From the NCBI RefSeq assembly GCF_002005205.3, contig NZ_CP019703.3:1-64000 (forward strand): DNA of 64,000 nt, read 5' to 3'. This DNA is from Rhizobium rhizogenes. Lineage in GTDB: Bacteria > Pseudomonadota > Alphaproteobacteria > Rhizobiales > Rhizobiaceae. Shown here one piece after another: positions 36,259 to 43,521 of this stretch (within the stretch, counting starts at the first letter, position 1; every line of letters starts with the position of its first letter). Under the pieces are notes generated by a model. The model had not been told where the DNA came from, made no database searches, and saw only the letters and a list, made by a program, of their open reading frames with translations. A program made the position numbers and the translations under genes.

Positions 36259-36602
36259 TGGCTGCAATGCCAATCCACCATGCGCAACTGGCGCGTATGG
36301 AAGAAGCGCGGCGGCAGACGCAGCGCCAGCTCGAACTGATCGATCGCCAGGTCTTGCGCCGGATAACATCGATCCTGCCACAGCTCGCGCGCCGGCAAAC
36401 CGGATATCGGCGCGGAAAGGCGCCGGATACGGGCTTCTTCCTCGAACGTTATCGCAACAATCTCGCCGCCCTGACAGCGGAGCGTCAGCCGGAAGTTGAC
36501 GCGCTGACACGAAAGTTGGCTCGGCAGGATGCAGCGATAGCCGCCTTTCGCAAACGGTTCGAACCCGTTGGCGACGCGGCTCAGCCACGAGCGGAGGTCT
36601 AG
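36258..36602 (+). CDS. Hypothetical plasmid protein (114 residues)
   Basis: ATG 36258 overlaps the preceding TGA, so translation is coupled. The 114 residues are Arg/Gln-rich and mostly helical: HAQLARMEEARRQTQRQLELID, then a segment LERYRNNLAALTAERQPEVDAL, suggesting a coiled coil. No recognised domain; partner or DNA binding is possible. Confidence 0.62.
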   Translation: MAAMPIHHAQLARMEEARRQTQRQLELIDRQVLRRITSILPQLARRQTGYRRGKAPDTGFFLERYRNNLAALTAERQPEVDALTRKLARQDAAIAAFRKRFEPVGDAAQPRAEV

Positions 36603-36606
36603 CGAC

Positions 36607-37071
36607 ATGGGTACGATCGGAGACCTCGAACGGAGCGCCGGCATTGGGCCATCGTCCGCGGAACGCACCGCGTTCTGGCAGCAGTTCCACCACCTCAACG
36701 GAAAGGCGTGCCTCGACGCGGGCGTTGCGGAGCTTAAACGAATGATCGCCGCGAGGGAGGAACAGGCTGACGTTGCCTCGAGTAAGCAGCGCGCTGTTCC
36801 GAAGCGCGAAAGACTTCCTCCTTTGAGCGGTGAACAGGAAGCCGCGCTCCAGGCCTATGCCGCAAGACACGGGCGTCGCTGGAAGAGCATCCTGAACAAC
36901 GTCTGGATGGGTGGCGCGCCCTATGACGATGGCGGGACACTCCGCGGTCTTCGAAACACGCACGGTCCGAGCTGGCTGCAATATTATCGGCTGCCCAAGC
37001 CGAAACCCTCGGCCGAGACCATCATCGCGCCAATTGAGCGTGCGGCGAGTTCGGGAAGTGACGACGTATAG
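36607..37071 (+). CDS. Hypothetical plasmid protein (154 residues)
   Basis: Starts at ATG 36607, four bases after the previous stop. It contains ALQAYAARHGRRWKSILNNVWMGGAPYDD and LRGLRNTHGPSWLQYYRLP, which looks like a small conserved C-terminal module with several Trp residues. No known function. It closes the four-gene block. Confidence 0.65.
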   Translation: MGTIGDLERSAGIGPSSAERTAFWQQFHHLNGKACLDAGVAELKRMIAAREEQADVASSKQRAVPKRERLPPLSGEQEAALQAYAARHGRRWKSILNNVWMGGAPYDDGGTLRGLRNTHGPSWLQYYRLPKPKPSAETIIAPIERAASSGSDDV

Positions 37072-37114
37072 CGTCCCGGCAGCCATCTTCCTTTCAGTAC
37101 CTGGTTGGACCAGA

Positions 37115-37361
37115 CCCCGTGCCGATTTGCCCTTCGGTTTTGCTGCGGTCTGAACCAGCGGCCGTTCGCTTCAAGGCCGCTATCCGCGCCGCCCGGCGGC
37201 CGGAGGCGCCGTCCCTCACGGAGCAGGCTTGCGGGCCTCGCAGGGCAGGATGCCCCGCTTGCCCGCAAACCGGCTCCGCTCAGCCTGTCGTCTCCGGACC
37301 TTGAAGCGCCCGTCTTCCGCCGGTTCGGGGCGACCGCACCGAAGGGCAAATCGGCACGGGG
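37115..37361. repeat. Large structured leader with a perfect 24-bp inverted repeat
   Basis: Bases 37115-37138 and 37338-37361 are exact reverse complements (left arm begins CCCCGTGCCGATTTG). Further nested arms lie inside: CGCTTCAAGG near 37168 with CCTTGAAGCG near 37300, and TTGCGGGC with GCCCGCAA around the middle. The 199-base interior holds no gene. The right arm ends 33 bases before ATG 37395. Either strand could fold into a long hairpin. Confidence 0.9.
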
Positions 37362-37394
37362 CCGGAGCCGCTTCGAGGTTGAAAGGAAGAAATC

Positions 37395-37982
37395 ATGGCA
37401 AAGCCCGCTACCTCCCCTCGTCAATCCGCTCGCGTCGTGGCTCTGCGCAAAGGCGCAACCGTCGAAATGGTCCGGCTCACATGCCCCGACAGTGCCCAGG
37501 CGCTGAAGATCGCCGAGAGCTTCGGAACCGCGATCGTCGACAGCGACGGAATCCGCGATCTCCATGAGCGTCTGATCTCCGAGACGGCCGATGCTCTGAG
37601 CGATGGTCTCGGCGAAAAGGCCATGCAGATCCATCTGCAGCGGATCGTCGGCGCCTTCGTCGGCTCGGCGCACGGCGCAGGCCAATTCTATAGCCGCGCC
37701 GTCACCGAGGCACGCGATGCCACGGCCAAGGCTGCCAACGACGCCCGCGACGAGGACCTCGACGGCCCTGTCGGCTACGACAGTGCTGCCCAGCGCAGAC
37801 GCGAGTTTGCCGCCGACATGGGCGTGCAGGCTCATGCGCTTCGGGTGGCCGCGGAGGGCGCCGTTGCAGCCTACAAGCAAATCGTCGGTGAGGCCTGGAA
37901 ACCCTTCGATCGGCCCGTCGAAAACCCAGGTCACTCTCTTGATCGCAAGGCGGCCGAAGCACAGATGTCGGCCTTCGACTGA
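37395..37982 (+). CDS. Conserved-type plasmid protein (195 residues)
   Basis: A 195-residue soluble, Ala-rich, mainly helical protein; ATG 37395 follows GAAAGGAAG. Segments: KGATVEMVRLTCPDSAQALKI, GRAVTEARDA-type helices, and DGPVGYDSAAQRRREFAADMG. I have no family name for it. It follows the large inverted-repeat leader and is followed by an intrinsic terminator, so it is probably a single-gene transcript. Confidence 0.68.
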   Translation: MAKPATSPRQSARVVALRKGATVEMVRLTCPDSAQALKIAESFGTAIVDSDGIRDLHERLISETADALSDGLGEKAMQIHLQRIVGAFVGSAHGAGQFYSRAVTEARDATAKAANDARDEDLDGPVGYDSAAQRRREFAADMGVQAHALRVAAEGAVAAYKQIVGEAWKPFDRPVENPGHSLDRKAAEAQMSAFD

Positions 37983-37991
37983 GCGCTTTCG

Positions 37992-38016
37992 GGCGGGGCT
38001 CCGGCCCCGCCTTTTT
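37992..38016 (+). terminator. Rho-independent terminator
   Basis: GGCGGGGC (37992-37999), loop TCCG, GCCCCGCC (38004-38011), then TTTTT. Ten bases after the stop of the 195-residue gene. Confidence 0.9.
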
Positions 38017-38066
38017 CCATGTCGGGAAGCAAGCGTGCCTACGGCCTTGGAAAAGGTCGCCCGATG

Positions 38067-38096
38067 ATCTACATTATTTTCGAGATTTATCTACAT
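38067..38096. promoter_or_regulatory. Possible VapBC operator
   Basis: Two direct copies of ATCTACAT (38067-38074, 38089-38096), 22 bases apart start to start, in a short AT-rich stretch just before vapB. Two helical turns of spacing suits binding by a VapB dimer on one face. Assignment is inference. Confidence 0.35.
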
Positions 38097-38107
38097 GGAG
38101 ACGACCC

Positions 38108-38353
38108 ATGCCGATCAACGTCAACAATCCGGAAGCGGACGCGCTGACGCGCAAGTTCGCCGAAATGGCCGGCGTCGGCATTACCGACGCCATCGTCATT
38201 GCCATGCGGGAGGCGATCGAGCGTCGCAATCGCGCGGAGACGCCACTGCAGACTGCTGCGCGGCTGCGGGAAAAGCATGGGGTCGCGATGAGCGACGACG
38301 TCCGCAAGCCTCTTCCTCCTGAAGCCTTCGACGAAATGTGGGATGACGCCTGA
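38108..38353 (+). CDS. vapB: VapB-type antitoxin
   Basis: An 81-residue antitoxin of the Rv0623/PSK type. The N-terminal half PINVNNPEADALTRKFAEMAG and GITDAIVIAMREAIERR form a ribbon-helix-helix-like DNA-binding part. The C-terminus (PPEAFDEMWDDA) is the acidic arm that should block the toxin. The stop overlaps the toxin start (TGATG), the usual coupling of vapBC. Acts as toxin neutraliser and operon repressor; likely stabilises the plasmid by post-segregational killing. Confidence 0.88.
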   Translation: MPINVNNPEADALTRKFAEMAGVGITDAIVIAMREAIERRNRAETPLQTAARLREKHGVAMSDDVRKPLPPEAFDEMWDDA

Positions 38354-38757
38354 TGTTCGTCGATGCCTGCGCCATCATCGCGCTTCTCTCTGATGAGCCG
38401 GAAGCGGCGCGCGTCTCCGACGCCGTTGCTTCTGCCAGACATCCCTTCACATCTCCGGTCGCCATTCTCGAAACAGTCCTCGGCCTTGCACGGCCCGACA
38501 AGTTCAATCTTCCAGTGCCCGCGGTCGAAACGATCGTGATGGAATTCCTCGAAGCGCGGGAAATCGAGATTCGCGATCTTCCGCCCGCATCCGAGACGAC
38601 GAGGCTCGCCCTTGTCGCTGCTCACCGCTATCGCAGCGGCCGCCATGGCCTGAACCTCGGCGATTGCCTGCATTATGCCTGTGCCAAATTCCATGGCGTG
38701 CCGATCCTCGCCACTGCGGATGAGTTCAGGTCGACCGACCTCGAAACAATTCCTTGA
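38353..38757 (+). CDS. vapC: VapC-type PIN-domain toxin
   Basis: A 134-residue PIN ribonuclease. Acidic residues expected for metal binding are present: Asp4 (FVDACAII), Glu40 (ILETVLG), Asp in GLNLGDCLHYACAK near 97 and Asp in ATADEF near 115. Full family length, so probably active. Translation is coupled to vapB. Confidence 0.9.
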   Translation: MFVDACAIIALLSDEPEAARVSDAVASARHPFTSPVAILETVLGLARPDKFNLPVPAVETIVMEFLEAREIEIRDLPPASETTRLALVAAHRYRSGRHGLNLGDCLHYACAKFHGVPILATADEFRSTDLETIP

Positions 38758-38780
38758 ATCTCCTGAAGCAGTGACGCCGA

Positions 38781-38937
38781 GATCGGCCCGTCGCGAACCC
38801 GTCCGGCTTTTGGTCCTGGCGGAGCGAGGCGTTCGGGCAACGGCTTCGCCGTCCTCCACGTCCGTTCCGGCCTTTCGGTGCCCTCACCCCTTTCCGCTCC
38901 GCACTTTGGACCGCCGTGACGGGGTCGCGATCGGCGC
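38781..38937. repeat. Long imperfect inverted-repeat leader before ardC
   Basis: Nested arms: CGCGAACCCGTCCGG (38792-38806) with CCGTGACGGGGTCGCG (38914-38929, near match); GGTCC (38812-38816) with GGACC (38908-38912); GCGGAGCG (38819-38826) with CGCTCCGC (38895-38902). A small ACGGC-TTC-GCCGT hairpin sits in the interior. The right arm ends about 25 bases before the ardC start. No gene inside. Confidence 0.78.
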
Positions 38938-38962
38938 GACCTCCTTGAATTGGAGGTTTGAA

Positions 38963-39892
38963 ATGAGCAGGAAGGACGAAGGCCAGCGGGCCGACATCTA
39001 CACGCGGATCACTGACAAGATCATCGAGGATCTGGAGAAAGGAGTTCGCCCATGGATGAAGCCATGGAACGCCGCGAACACGAACGGTCGTATCACCCGG
39101 CCGCTTCGCCACAACGGTCAGCCCTATTCCGGCATGAATGTGCTGCTGCTTTGGTCGGAGGGCCTGGCCCGTGGATATTCCTCGCCGATGTGGATGACAT
39201 TCAAGCAGGCGCTTGAACTGGGATCGGCCGTGCGGAAGGGCGAGACCGGCTCGACCGTCGTGTTCGCGAGCCGCTTCACGAAGTCGGAGACCGACCGCAA
39301 CGGCAACGATGTCGATCGGGAAATTCCCTTTCTGAAGGCGTACTTCGTCTTCAACGTTGACCAGATCGACGGTCTGCCGGACCACTATTACCATCGGCCG
39401 ACACCGGTCCTCGATCCGATTGAGCGGATCGAGATTGCCGATCGCTTCTTCCGCGACACTGGCGCCGTCATCCGGCATGGCGGATCGCAGGCATATTATT
39501 CGCCGGTGACCGACCACATCCAGATGCCGCCGTTCGAGACCTTCCGGGATGTGGAGTCCTACTACGCGACCCTTGGACATGAGGAAATTCATTGGGTTGG
39601 AGCCAAAGATCGTCTTGATCGCGATCTGTCGCGCTACGCGAAGGACCGGACGGAGCGCGCCCGCGAGGAATTGATTGCCGAACTCGGCAGCTGCTTTCTC
39701 TGCGCGGACCTCGGGATTGCTCCAGAGCTGGAGCCGCGACCGGATCACGCCTCTTACCTTCAGTCGTGGCTCACCGTTCTCTCAAATGACAAGTGGGCGA
39801 TCTTTCAGGCGGCAGCGCATGCGCAGCGTGCAGTCAGCTATCTTCACGGTCTGCAGCCGTCCGCGGAAGGTGCCGACAAGGCGGCGGCATAG
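38963..39892 (+). CDS. ardC: ArdC-like antirestriction protein
   Basis: A 309-residue protein. The N-terminal ssDNA-binding DUF1738 domain shows DIYTRITDKIIEDLEKGVRPWMKPW and NVLLLW. The C-terminal metallopeptidase-like domain has HEEIHW near residue 207 (HExxH zinc motif) and a following Glu in EELIAELGS. ArdC of plasmid pSa protects transferred single strands from restriction in the recipient; the same role is inferred here. ATG 38963 follows TGGAGG; an apparent longer frame overlaps vapC and the repeat leader and is not used. Confidence 0.88.
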   Translation: MSRKDEGQRADIYTRITDKIIEDLEKGVRPWMKPWNAANTNGRITRPLRHNGQPYSGMNVLLLWSEGLARGYSSPMWMTFKQALELGSAVRKGETGSTVVFASRFTKSETDRNGNDVDREIPFLKAYFVFNVDQIDGLPDHYYHRPTPVLDPIERIEIADRFFRDTGAVIRHGGSQAYYSPVTDHIQMPPFETFRDVESYYATLGHEEIHWVGAKDRLDRDLSRYAKDRTERAREELIAELGSCFLCADLGIAPELEPRPDHASYLQSWLTVLSNDKWAIFQAAAHAQRAVSYLHGLQPSAEGADKAAA

Positions 39893-39904
39893 GCGTGCTT
39901 TGAA

Positions 39905-40078
39905 TCAGGGACGGTCGCCAGTACCGACGGCCGTCTCTCTGATTGGCTCTGGTTCGGTTTGCGGATGCTGGTTCAGGGTGAGGTCCAACGTGCCCCAGAT
40001 CGATGACTTCGTGGCATCGGACTTGGGTTTGCGAGACGGCTTCCTCTCGACGATGAACGGTTTTGTCTGCTGACGCAT
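39905..40078 (-). CDS. Small basic plasmid protein (57 residues)
   Basis: ATG 40078 on the minus strand has a near-perfect AGGAGG seven bases upstream. The 57 residues begin RQQTKPFIVERKPSRKPKSD and continue with ATKSSIWGTLDL, basic at the N-terminus, suggesting nucleic-acid binding. It is convergent with ardC (12 bases apart). A longer in-frame version starting at 40288 lacks a ribosome site. Too short for a family call. Confidence 0.65.
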   Translation of the reverse strand: MRQQTKPFIVERKPSRKPKSDATKSSIWGTLDLTLNQHPQTEPEPIRETAVGTGDRP

Positions 40079-40326
40079 AAATCCTCCTGGGCGACGAATC
40101 GCGCCTGAACGATATCGCGCACGCCACCGAACACAACAGGCTGTCATTCCAAGTTTCATACCGACGGTTTCGACGGCATGCCGTCGCCATTCGCGACAAA
40201 AGGATTCCCACCCTCCCCCGCCTGTCCAGGTTGTTTGTAAGGAAAACACTTCGCCACATGGGTTGTTGCGGAATGCTGCGTCGCACAAATATAGGATGCG
40301 AGGATATCAACTGGAAGGGGCAGGCT

Positions 40327-40779
40327 GTGGAAAAATACGTGGGCGCGAAGCTGCATGGCATTCGAGTGACCGACGCAAAGCTGAACTACCACGGCTCGAT
40401 CACGATCGATGCGGACTTCTGCCGGGAGGTCGGTCTGAAACCGCTGGAATATGTGGAAATCTGGAACAAGATGTCCGGAGCAAGGATCAGCACTTACGTG
40501 CTCTACGGTGATCCGGGCTCCAGGTGCTGCATTCTTAACGGTGCGGCCGCTCGCACGTGCCAGCAAGGCGATGAGATTATCATCGCGTCCAGCGTCTTTT
40601 GCGAAATCGATGACATCATCAAGCTCAAGCCACGCGTGCTGGTCTTCGGAGAAAACAATGAAATCGTCGACAGGATCACCTACGAGGTCTTTCGCCGTGC
40701 AGACAATTCTCTCGACATGGCCGTGAGCTCCGAGCTGCCCGACAACAGCTACGGATTTCCGGCCTCCATTTCCGGATAG
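40327..40779 (+). CDS. panD: Aspartate 1-decarboxylase (PanD)
   Basis: About 150 residues from GTG 40327. All hallmark PanD residues appear, one position earlier than in E. coli: Lys8 (AKLHGIRVT), Tyr21, the self-cleavage pair Gly23-Ser24 (NYHGSI), Arg53 and Tyr57 (ARISTY), then ILNGAAA and DEIIIASSVF. The enzyme makes beta-alanine from aspartate through a self-generated pyruvoyl group, for pantothenate and CoA. About 25 extra residues lie at the C-terminus. Upstream ATG codons at 40231 to 40273 are in frame but lack PanD similarity. No pantothenate genes adjoin it. It is unusual among plasmid transfer genes. Confidence 0.85.
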   Translation: MEKYVGAKLHGIRVTDAKLNYHGSITIDADFCREVGLKPLEYVEIWNKMSGARISTYVLYGDPGSRCCILNGAAARTCQQGDEIIIASSVFCEIDDIIKLKPRVLVFGENNEIVDRITYEVFRRADNSLDMAVSSELPDNSYGFPASISG

Positions 40780-40899
40780 CCTGATGCAGTCGGACGGCGT
40801 CCCTGGACGTTTGCCGATGTGGATTGCCACGACACCGTTTTCGCCTATTGCCGTTGCCCTTCAGGGGAGCCATTGTCCCGTCCCTTTACCTGACGTTAG

Positions 40900-41130
40900 C
40901 GGCGCTCCATTTGCGGGCTCGATGAGGCATGTCTGACCGGAGAGCGGCGTCGCCTCGATCGTCCTCCCGCAACGGCCATTCGAAACTTTCTTCCCCTGCC
41001 GACTTCGTCGCCATTCCTCGCGCGACAACAAAGTTGCTCCCGGCCGCCCTCCATTTCATTTCGGCCCTCTGGGTGCGGTCCGATCGTCCCCGGTCCTTGC
41101 GACAGCCATCGAGGCCGCAATGGAGCGGCC
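40900..41130. repeat. Long inverted-repeat leader before the DUF736 gene
   Basis: Left arm 40900-40928 (core CTCCATTTGCGGGCTCGATG) and right arm 41105-41130 are reverse complements with a few single-base differences. Similarity continues inward for some 20 bases more weakly (TGTC and ACCGG blocks). The 176-base interior has no gene and the right arm ends 25 bases before ATG 41156. Confidence 0.75.
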
Positions 41131-41155
41131 CGAAACAGCAAAAGGAACTTGGACA

Positions 41156-41464
41156 ATGGCTACCATCGGCACCTTCACCTCCACCGAAAACGGCTTCTCC
41201 GGCTCGATCCGCACCCTCGCCCTCAACGTCAAGGCCCGCATCGCCCGCGTCGAAAACCCCTCCGACAAGGGGCCGCACTTCCGCATCTACGCCGGCAACG
41301 TCGAGCTCGGCGCCGCCTGGCAGAAGACCTCCGAGCAGGGCCGCGACTATCTCTCGGTCAAGCTCGACGACCCGAGCTTCCCCGCCCCGATCTACGCAAC
41401 GCTGGCCGAAGTCGAAGGCGAAGATGGCCTGCAGCTGATCTGGTCACGCCCCAACCGCGACTGA
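41156..41464 (+). CDS. DUF736-family protein
   Basis: A 102-residue protein: [20 protein letters not shown], then [14 protein letters not shown] and [20 protein letters not shown], the standard DUF736 pattern found next to conjugation genes across Rhizobiales. Small, soluble, probably beta-rich; function unknown, possibly single-strand DNA related (inference). ATG 41156 begins the conserved block; an upstream in-frame ATG lies in the leader repeat. Confidence 0.85.
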   Translation: MATIGTFTSTENGFSGSIRTLALNVKARIARVENPSDKGPHFRIYAGNVELGAAWQKTSEQGRDYLSVKLDDPSFPAPIYATLAEVEGEDGLQLIWSRPNRD

Positions 41465-41471
41465 GGTTCTC

Positions 41472-41551
41472 GAGGCTCCGCCGATCCGGCGGAGCCTCTC
41501 CCGCCAAAGTGAGAAGCCGGCACCAGGCATCGAGCCAGGTTCCGGCTTTTT
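41472..41551 (+). terminator. Tandem hairpins after the DUF736 gene
   Basis: First a perfect 12-bp stem with loop ATC (41472-41498, GAGGCTCCGCCG/CGGCGGAGCCTC), starting eight bases after the stop. Then AAGCCGG (41514-41520) with CCGGCTT (41542-41548), running into TTTTT. Together a likely terminator. The rest, up to 41783, holds no gene that I can support. Confidence 0.65.
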
Positions 41552-41783
41552 GGTGCCATGCGGAAACGGGGATAGCCGCTCAGATTTCCTGATGGTGCCG
41601 GGCCGGGCCGACGGCATCAAGGACGAGCGGTTAACCCCCAAATTTCAGGCCCGGTCCTGCGGCCCGATCCAGAAATTCGGCTCCCCCACTCGCCGCCTCC
41701 GGCGGTCGCTATCGCGATCCCTGACCCCGCCATCCCGTCCCGCCCTGCGAGCTCGTCTTTCACGAACTCAAGGAGATGAGATC

Positions 41784-41948
41784 ATGACGATCGAACAGCA
41801 CATCGAAGAACTGCGGGCCGAGCTGAACAACGCATGCGACGCGGCCGAGCGCCGCCAGATCGAGGGCGAGCTTGAACTTGCACGGGCCGAGCTCGCCGTG
41901 CAACTGGCCGAGCAGGTCGGCACCATCAAGGCCGAGCCGCCCTTCTGA
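41784..41948 (+). CDS. Small acidic coiled-coil protein (54 residues)
   Basis: ATG 41784 follows AAGGAG. The 54 residues are an almost continuous acidic helix (IEELRAELNNACDAAERRQI, then EGELELARAELAVQLAEQ), which should form a coiled coil. Similar small proteins occur with DUF736 genes in rhizobial plasmids as far as I recall. Function unknown. Confidence 0.68.
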   Translation: MTIEQHIEELRAELNNACDAAERRQIEGELELARAELAVQLAEQVGTIKAEPPF

Positions 41949-42271
41949 GGCGGCTTCTCTTCTCATTTCAGAGCCGAGCTTCGTCGGCGATCACCGTCTC
42001 CGATTCCAGCGCTTTCCGCCCGAGGAACAACCGCGCCATCGCATCTCTCCTTTCGACACAGCTGTCATCTACGTCAGGGGATGTTGCAGTCCTCGCGTCA
42101 CGCCGCAACCTTGCGCCACCAGAATTTTCCCCACCGCATGCGGCTCCTCGCCCAGTCAAAATTCAGGCGGCTCCAGGTTCTCCGCTCGCGCTTCGACCGT
42201 TCCGGTGCGGCCCTCCTCCGAGGTCTGCTTTCGATCCCCGCGATATCAGCAATTCGAAAGGAGAACCTACC
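41949..42271. other. Gene-free leader region
   Basis: About 320 GC-rich bases between two small genes. I see no credible gene on either strand and no long inverted repeat like those of nearby leaders. Confidence 0.4.
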
Positions 42272-42445
42272 ATGCAACAACTCGCAAAGTTCCTTGCAGC
42301 CACCGGCCGCCGGCTCGGTAATCTCGGGAGAGTGATCTGTCACTTCTTCCGCAAGGGAAAGCTCGGGCTGAAGCTCGCGATCAAGATTCCGTTCTTCGTC
42401 GAGATCGAGCTCAACTTCGAGACCGACTGGAATAGGCGCGAATGA
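42272..42445 (+). CDS. Small basic/hydrophobic protein (57 residues)
   Basis: ATG 42272 with AAAGGAG about eight bases upstream and a stop at 42443-42445. The sequence starts QQLAKFLAATGRRLGNLGRV, has a basic HFFRKGKLGLKLAIKIP centre and ends FFVEIELNFETDWNRRE. It is amphipathic and could associate with membrane or nucleic acid. No family recognised. Ribosome site and position argue for a real gene. Confidence 0.6.
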   Translation: MQQLAKFLAATGRRLGNLGRVICHFFRKGKLGLKLAIKIPFFVEIELNFETDWNRRE

Positions 42446-42505
42446 CGCGCCATGGCCGCCCTCGGCGGCCCTTTTCCTTCGTTCCGGCTCGGGCGTCATC
42501 GTTGG

Positions 42506-42772
42506 TCAGCTGAGAGGACGCTGGGCAAAAGTCCTCGGTCGATAGCCGCGAGCTCGCTTCTGCCGCGTCAGGTCGAGGAACAGTCTGACCGCTTCTTCCT
42601 CCCGCCCGAAATGGTGCACCATCATTTGTCCAGAGGTCCCGATCCGCCCCCAGCGTCGCGTCAGGCAGGTTTCCCCGAAAAGCGATATGGAAATCTGCAT
42701 GGCGTAAAAGCGGGCCATGTTCTTCGCCGTGTCGGTTCGCTCGATGTAGAGCTGGTAAGGTTGCGTGACCAT
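42506..42772 (-). CDS. WGR-domain protein
   Basis: An 88-residue protein that is essentially one WGR domain: PYQLYIERTDTAKNMARFYAM, LFGETCLTRRWGRIGTSGQ and EEEAVRLFLDLTRQKRARGY. WGR domains bind nucleic acid, and single-domain versions are frequent in rhizobial plasmids. ATG 42772 opens the conserved block; the same frame reaches back to a GTG at 42976. It is convergent with the preceding small gene and marks the left border of the inserted binding-protein/chemoreceptor cluster. Confidence 0.78.
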   Translation of the reverse strand: MVTQPYQLYIERTDTAKNMARFYAMQISISLFGETCLTRRWGRIGTSGQMMVHHFGREEEAVRLFLDLTRQKRARGYRPRTFAQRPLS

Positions 42773-43079
42773 GTTCGCAGAGTCGCCGATCCGTGCCCGA
42801 GCGTCCAACGACAGTTTTGAATCGTTCGAGGCCAACCGATTCATTGCGGTGATGTTTCTCAAAACCTGAGCGATTGTCTGGGCGAGTCGGCGCAGCCGCA
42901 CGGCTCTAGTCGCTGTGGCTCCCGGAGCCCAGTCGGTCTCCGCGCATTCGCGTGACGATCCTCTCGCGGATGGCACAGGGCCAACCTCGCGCGATCAGTT
43001 GCAGTATCCCGAGCGCTCCGGACATGGCCGTGCAAGTCATCCGAGAGTGGATCCGACGACTTCATTCAAACTTTAATTT

Positions 43080-43106
43080 AATTTTCATTCTCTCTGAATA
43101 ATTATT
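43080..43106. promoter_or_regulatory. Shared AT-rich operator-like element, site 3
   Basis: TTCATTC, TCTCTGAAT and AATTATT match 23 of 27 bases of the element at 5914-5940. The core is at 43087-43099. It lies in an AT-rich patch (43066-43110) unlike the flanking backbone, 73 bases before the small gene at 43180, and should control the binding-protein/chemoreceptor cluster. Confidence 0.65.
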
Positions 43107-43179
43107 ATTGCAATCAGGTTCAACTAGGCAAAGCACCTGCGGATCAGGCACTGCAGCGCAATGAGAGAAAGTCAGAGAC

Positions 43180-43464
43180 ATGGCAGAAATTATCGACTTC
43201 CCCTTGGAGCGCAGCCTCAGCACCGAACAACGTGCACTGATCGACCAGATGGAAGAAGAAGGCGGCCGCTTTCTCAAGGCGACGGAGAGCCTGCTTGGCG
43301 TCCTGCGGCAAGCTGAACGTACGCAGAAGGCAATTCTCGCCTACCAAGCCGAGATCAAAGGCCGGAGCGGAGGAACGGCGCAGGTAGCCAGTCGCGAAGC
43401 GGGCGACGGTTCCGCAGCTGGCGACTATCGCGGCAGCACTATCCGATATGCATCCGATGACTGA
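43180..43464 (+). CDS. Hypothetical protein in the binding-protein/chemoreceptor cluster (94 residues)
   Basis: A 94-residue soluble protein: AEIIDFPLERSLSTEQRALI followed by a helix (EEEGGRFLKATESLLGVLRQ) and a Gly/Ser-rich tail. It is the first gene behind the shared operator-like element and lies 57 bases before the binding-protein gene, so probably in that operon. No family recognised; a small partner of the chemotaxis machinery is possible. Confidence 0.6.
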   Translation: MAEIIDFPLERSLSTEQRALIDQMEEEGGRFLKATESLLGVLRQAERTQKAILAYQAEIKGRSGGTAQVASREAGDGSAAGDYRGSTIRYASDD

Positions 43465-43521
43465 AGTTTTTCGAGTGGGTGACGATCGTCGCCATCGTGG
43501 CCATACGTGAGGGGACAGACC

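Noticed and set aside
37115..37361. Insertion sequence with 24-bp terminal inverted repeats
   Set aside because: The interior is only 199 bases, has no transposase fragment and I see no flanking target duplication; a structured leader is the simpler reading, though a tiny non-autonomous element cannot be fully excluded.
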